Positions 8,293 to 10,351 of a DNA stretch of 10,351 bases are shown here, piece after piece; position 1 is the stretch's first letter, and every line of letters starts with the position of its first letter. Source of the stretch: Prevotellaceae bacterium (lineage in GTDB: Bacteria > Bacteroidota > Bacteroidia > Bacteroidales > UBA932); NCBI GenBank assembly GCA_031288885.1, contig JAITQP010000228.1, forward strand, positions 1-10,351, read 5' to 3'. The position numbers and the translations under genes are program-made. Below the pieces are notes generated by a model, which saw only the letters and a program-made list of their open reading frames with translations, ran no database searches and was not told where the DNA came from.

Positions 8293-9312
8293 ATGGCAGC
8301 AAGCGATATTATTTTGGGGATAGAATCTTCGTGCGACGACACCTCGGCGGCGGTGGCGCGCGGTACCGTGTTGCTCTCCAACGTGATTGCCAACCAAAGC
8401 GTGCACGAGGCGTACGGCGGCGTTGTGCCCGAGCTGGCGTCGCGGGCGCACCAGCAGCATATCATTCCGGTGGTTAACCGTGCGCTGGAGGCCGCGCAGG
8501 TGCGCCCTCACGAGGTGAGCGCCGTGGCCTTCACGCGGGGGCCCGGGCTCATTGGCTCGCTGCTGGTGGGCGTGTCCTTTGCCAAGGGGCTTGCGCTGGC
8601 CACCGGCGCGCCAATGGTGGAGGTCAACCACCTGCAAGGGCACGTCATGGCGCACTTTATCGACGAGCCCAACGCGCTGACGCCGCACCCCAAGTTCCCG
8701 TTTCTCTGCCTGCTCGTTTCGGGCGGGCATACGCAGCTGCTGCTGGTCGCCAAGCCGCTGGCGCACGAAATCATAGGTCAAACCATTGACGACGCCGCCG
8801 GCGAAGCCTTTGACAAGTGCGCCAAGGTGATGGAGCTGCCCTACCCGGGCGGCCCCGTCGTCGACAAGCTGGCGGCGCAGGGCAACGCGCAGCGGTTTAG
8901 CTTTGCCAAGCCGCAAATGGCGGGCTTGGACTACAGCTTTAGCGGGCTAAAAACGTCGTTCCTGTACTTTCTGCGCGACCAAGTGGCGCAAAATCCCGCC
9001 TTTGTTGCCGAAAACAAAGCCGACCTGTGCGCATCGCTACAGCGCACCATTATTGAGATACTGCTCCACAAGTTGGAGAAAGCGGTGGCGCAAACGGGCG
9101 TAAAGGAGGTTGCCATTGCAGGCGGCGTATCGGCTAACGCGGGGTTGCGCAGCGCGGTCAGCGCGCTTGGCAAAAGGCACGGCTGGAGCACCTACCTGCC
9201 GCCCCTGCGCTACACCACGGACAACGCCGCCATGATTGCCGTTGCAGGCTACTTTAAGTACCTCAGCGGAGAAACCGCAGGCTTGGATGTTGCGCCGCTG
9301 GCGAGAATGTAG
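8293..9312 (+). CDS. tsaD: tRNA N6-adenosine threonylcarbamoyltransferase TsaD
   Basis: Catalytic subunit of the cytoplasmic complex that transfers the threonylcarbamoyl group from TC-AMP to A37 of ANN-decoding tRNAs (t6A); it works with TsaB and TsaE, using the TC-AMP made by TsaC. The 339 residues match the usual length and form an ASKHA fold. Visible motifs: IILGIESSCDDTS at 6-18, VPELASRAHQQH at 45-56, the metal-binding pair His113/His117 in NHLQGH, VSGGHTQLL at 142-150, IDDAAGEAFDK at 165-175, AIAGGVSANAGLR at 274-286, and YTTDNAAMIA with the metal ligand Asp310. The ATG start gives the expected N-terminus directly before the first motif. The gene is complete, very GC-rich, divergent from tamB and convergent with the RhuM-family gene 38 bases away. 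TsaB, TsaE and TsaC are not in the window, as is usual. Confidence 0.98.
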   Translation: MAASDIILGIESSCDDTSAAVARGTVLLSNVIANQSVHEAYGGVVPELASRAHQQHIIPVVNRALEAAQVRPHEVSAVAFTRGPGLIGSLLVGVSFAKGLALATGAPMVEVNHLQGHVMAHFIDEPNALTPHPKFPFLCLLVSGGHTQLLLVAKPLAHEIIGQTIDDAAGEAFDKCAKVMELPYPGGPVVDKLAAQGNAQRFSFAKPQMAGLDYSFSGLKTSFLYFLRDQVAQNPAFVAENKADLCASLQRTIIEILLHKLEKAVAQTGVKEVAIAGGVSANAGLRSAVSALGKRHGWSTYLPPLRYTTDNAAMIAVAGYFKYLSGETAGLDVAPLARM

Positions 9313-9336
9313 GAATGGGGGAGAGAATGGGGGAGG
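9313..9336. repeat. Short tandem repeat after the tsaD stop
   Basis: Two adjacent 12-mers, GAATGGGGGAGA and GAATGGGGGAGG, differ only at the last base and begin directly after the tsaD TAG. They fill most of the 38-base convergent gap before the RhuM-family stop. They do not form a hairpin, so this is not a recognisable terminator. A small slippage duplication is the simplest explanation. Confidence 0.7.
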
Positions 9337-9350
9337 GAAATCCTGATGCT

Positions 9351-10202
9351 TCATATTTTATTCAAAAGCTCATCTGCTTTCATTTTCATTTTGGAAAAAG
9401 CAAACAGCTTCTTACCCAAATCTTTCAGCGAAGCGCCGATGTGGTACAAATCGTTGTCTATCAAAAGAAAACGGTCATGTATGTTGGATTTTTCTTCTAT
9501 GAGAATTTCGGAGTACTGGGCGTTATGCCGCGTCAGGTCGAGCTGCAACGCGCCGGAAATTTTCTTTGTGTAAATAGTTGCCTTTACGCTGGTTTTGCGC
9601 TTTGAAAGCAAGGTCAAAACGCTGATGTCGATGTAGTTGTCAATCACAATAATTTCGCTCTTTGCCCTTTCAATTAAATCGGAAATAAATTTGTAAGCAT
9701 CAAAAATCTGCCCGTCGTAGAACACTCCCTCGTAGGGCGGCAGCTCCGTCCGGACAATAAAGTCAACTTTCTTTTCCGTTTCCGTCATTCTGTCCTCCAG
9801 CTGCTCAAAGCGCTGGTTAATGGCGTAACCCCGCAGCAAATACTCTTTCAACGTTTTGGTTGCCCAGATACGAAATTCAACACCTCTTCGTGATTTCACG
9901 CGATACCCAACCGAAATAATCATGTCAAGATTGTAGTACGACACAACTCTCTGAACCTCGCGGCCACCTTCCTTTTGAACTGTCAAGAAATCCTTGACAG
10001 TTGAAATTTGCTCCAGCTCGCCTTCCTTGAATATGTTTCTGACGTGCAGGCTGATATTCTGCTTTGTGGTTTCAAACAAAACGGTCATTTGCGACTGCGT
10101 CAGCCACACTGTGTCGCTGTCAATCATAACCTCCAGCTCGATGGAGTTGTCCGGCTGATAAAGAATAATTTCGTTCTTTATTTTAGCAACTTTTGTTATC
10201 AT
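9351..10202 (-). CDS. RhuM-family protein with PLD-like C-terminal domain
   Basis: Accessory protein of 283 residues; the function of RhuM proteins is not established. Residues about 12-130 match the RhuM N-terminal domain: TVWLTQSQMTVLFETTKQNISLHV (31-54), NIFKEGEL (56-63), YYNLDMIISVGYRVKS (89-104) and FRIWATKTLKEYLLRGY (110-126), which suggests DNA binding. A short coiled-coil-like linker follows at 130-150. Residues about 155-283 resemble a phospholipase D-like fold: IIVIDNYID at 184-192, IHDRFLLID at 241-249, then YHIGASLKDLGKK at 253-265. The last of these holds one HKD-like motif, H-x-R-x4-D (His242, Arg244, Asp249), with Arg in place of Lys. The gene is complete (ATG to TGA) and much AT-richer than tsaD, which suggests acquisition. 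RhuM genes often sit near restriction-modification loci, but none is visible here. Confidence 0.82.
   Translation of the reverse strand: MITKVAKIKNEIILYQPDNSIELEVMIDSDTVWLTQSQMTVLFETTKQNISLHVRNIFKEGELEQISTVKDFLTVQKEGGREVQRVVSYYNLDMIISVGYRVKSRRGVEFRIWATKTLKEYLLRGYAINQRFEQLEDRMTETEKKVDFIVRTELPPYEGVFYDGQIFDAYKFISDLIERAKSEIIVIDNYIDISVLTLLSKRKTSVKATIYTKKISGALQLDLTRHNAQYSEILIEEKSNIHDRFLLIDNDLYHIGASLKDLGKKLFAFSKMKMKADELLNKI
9974..10006. repeat. Strong inverted repeat inside the RhuM-family gene
   Basis: AACTGTCAAG (9978-9987), a 5-base loop, and CTTGACAGTT (9993-10002) pair perfectly over 10 bp. After one G/G mismatch, three more T-A pairs extend the stem (9974-9976 with 10004-10006). It falls in codons for residues around 66-76, including the TVK and LTV stretches. 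There is no U-tract, so it is not an intrinsic terminator. Confidence 0.75.
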
Positions 10203-10223
10203 TCTTTGTTTATACTTGCGCTG

Positions 10224-10231
10224 TAAAGGTA
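10224..10231 (-). promoter_or_regulatory. Possible -7 element for the RhuM-family gene
   Basis: The minus strand reads TACCTTTA, 7 of 8 positions of the TAnnTTTG pattern. It lies 21 bases before the ATG, so the leader would be only about 15 bases. No TTG is present at the -33 spacing. It abuts the inverted repeat at 10231-10282, consistent with a regulated promoter, but the match is weak. Confidence 0.35.
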
Positions 10232-10282
10232 TAAATCATTTTTGAAATTGCCAGACAGGTGTTACCATTTAGTATGATTTAT
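10231..10282. repeat. 9-bp inverted repeat upstream of the RhuM-family gene
   Basis: ATAAATCAT (10231-10239) and ATGATTTAT (10274-10282) are exact reverse complements separated by 34 bases. One arm touches the putative -7 element, so a two-site operator is conceivable, but the arms are AT-rich. The rest of 10203-10351 is AT-rich DNA without a gene. It also holds a small palindrome, TTGTTT-TT-AAACAA, at 10296-10309. Confidence 0.5.
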
Positions 10283-10351
10283 CGCACTTTTTTAGTTGTT
10301 TTTAAACAAAAAAATGTCTACAAATGAGGGTTGACAGCGAAAGAACGGGAG

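Noticed and set aside
7724..8323. Plus-strand open frame across the tamB 5' end into tsaD
   Set aside because: Ser/Arg/Thr-rich shadow of tamB with no family signature; it also runs through both promoters.
8209..8916. Long open frame antisense to tsaD
   Set aside because: It has no recognisable domain, is rich in Arg/His/Gly as expected of a shadow of GC-rich DNA, and overlaps a certain gene throughout nearly all its length.
9313..9400. Possible terminator for tsaD or the RhuM gene (AAAGC/GCTTT at 9365-9380)
   Set aside because: A 5-bp AT-rich stem within the RhuM coding end; not convincing as an intrinsic terminator.

Overview
The window looks like chromosomal DNA from a member of the Bacteroidota, probably Bacteroidales-like. 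The protein sequences have the character of that phylum: GuaA of 506 residues beginning [13 protein letters not shown], a long TamB, and an ExbB/ExbD/TonB trio. Upstream of several genes there are matches to the Bacteroidota sigma-ABfr -7 element TAnnTTTG, and start codons lack Shine-Dalgarno sequences and have AT-rich leaders. The species cannot be named from this window. Most of the DNA is GC-rich (one tsaD line counts 44 of 60), while the right end is clearly AT-richer.

Layout from left to right. Positions 3-8169 hold five genes, all on the minus strand. In transcription order they are tamB (8169 to 3649), exbB (3524 to 2835), exbD (2807 to 2406), a TonB-family energy transducer (2373 to 1579) and guaA (1523 to 3, GTG start). 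The gaps are 124, 27, 32 and 55 bases. The exbB-exbD-tonB genes look like one operon with its own -7 element in the 124-base gap; guaA may be read through from it, since no promoter was recognised in front of guaA. Divergent from tamB is tsaD (8293-9312, plus strand). The 123 bases between tamB and tsaD hold two back-to-back core promoters whose -7 elements are one base apart. Converging on tsaD is a minus-strand RhuM-family gene (10202 to 9351), AT-richer than its neighbours and probably acquired. The last 149 bases (10203-10351) hold no gene, only a likely promoter and a 9-bp inverted repeat.

How they work together. TamB bridges inner and outer membrane, and ExbB/ExbD/TonB couples the proton motive force to an outer-membrane process, so the central 6.6 kb is a cell-envelope block. 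GuaA (GMP synthesis) and TsaD (tRNA t6A modification) are housekeeping genes flanking it. The RhuM gene is the only accessory-looking gene.

I found no tRNA, rRNA, CRISPR array, insertion sequence or complete new multi-gene system. The points most worth a second look are the RhuM/PLD-like fusion with its intragenic hairpin and upstream inverted repeat, the overlapping divergent promoters, and the adjacency of tamB with a complete ExbB/ExbD/TonB set.
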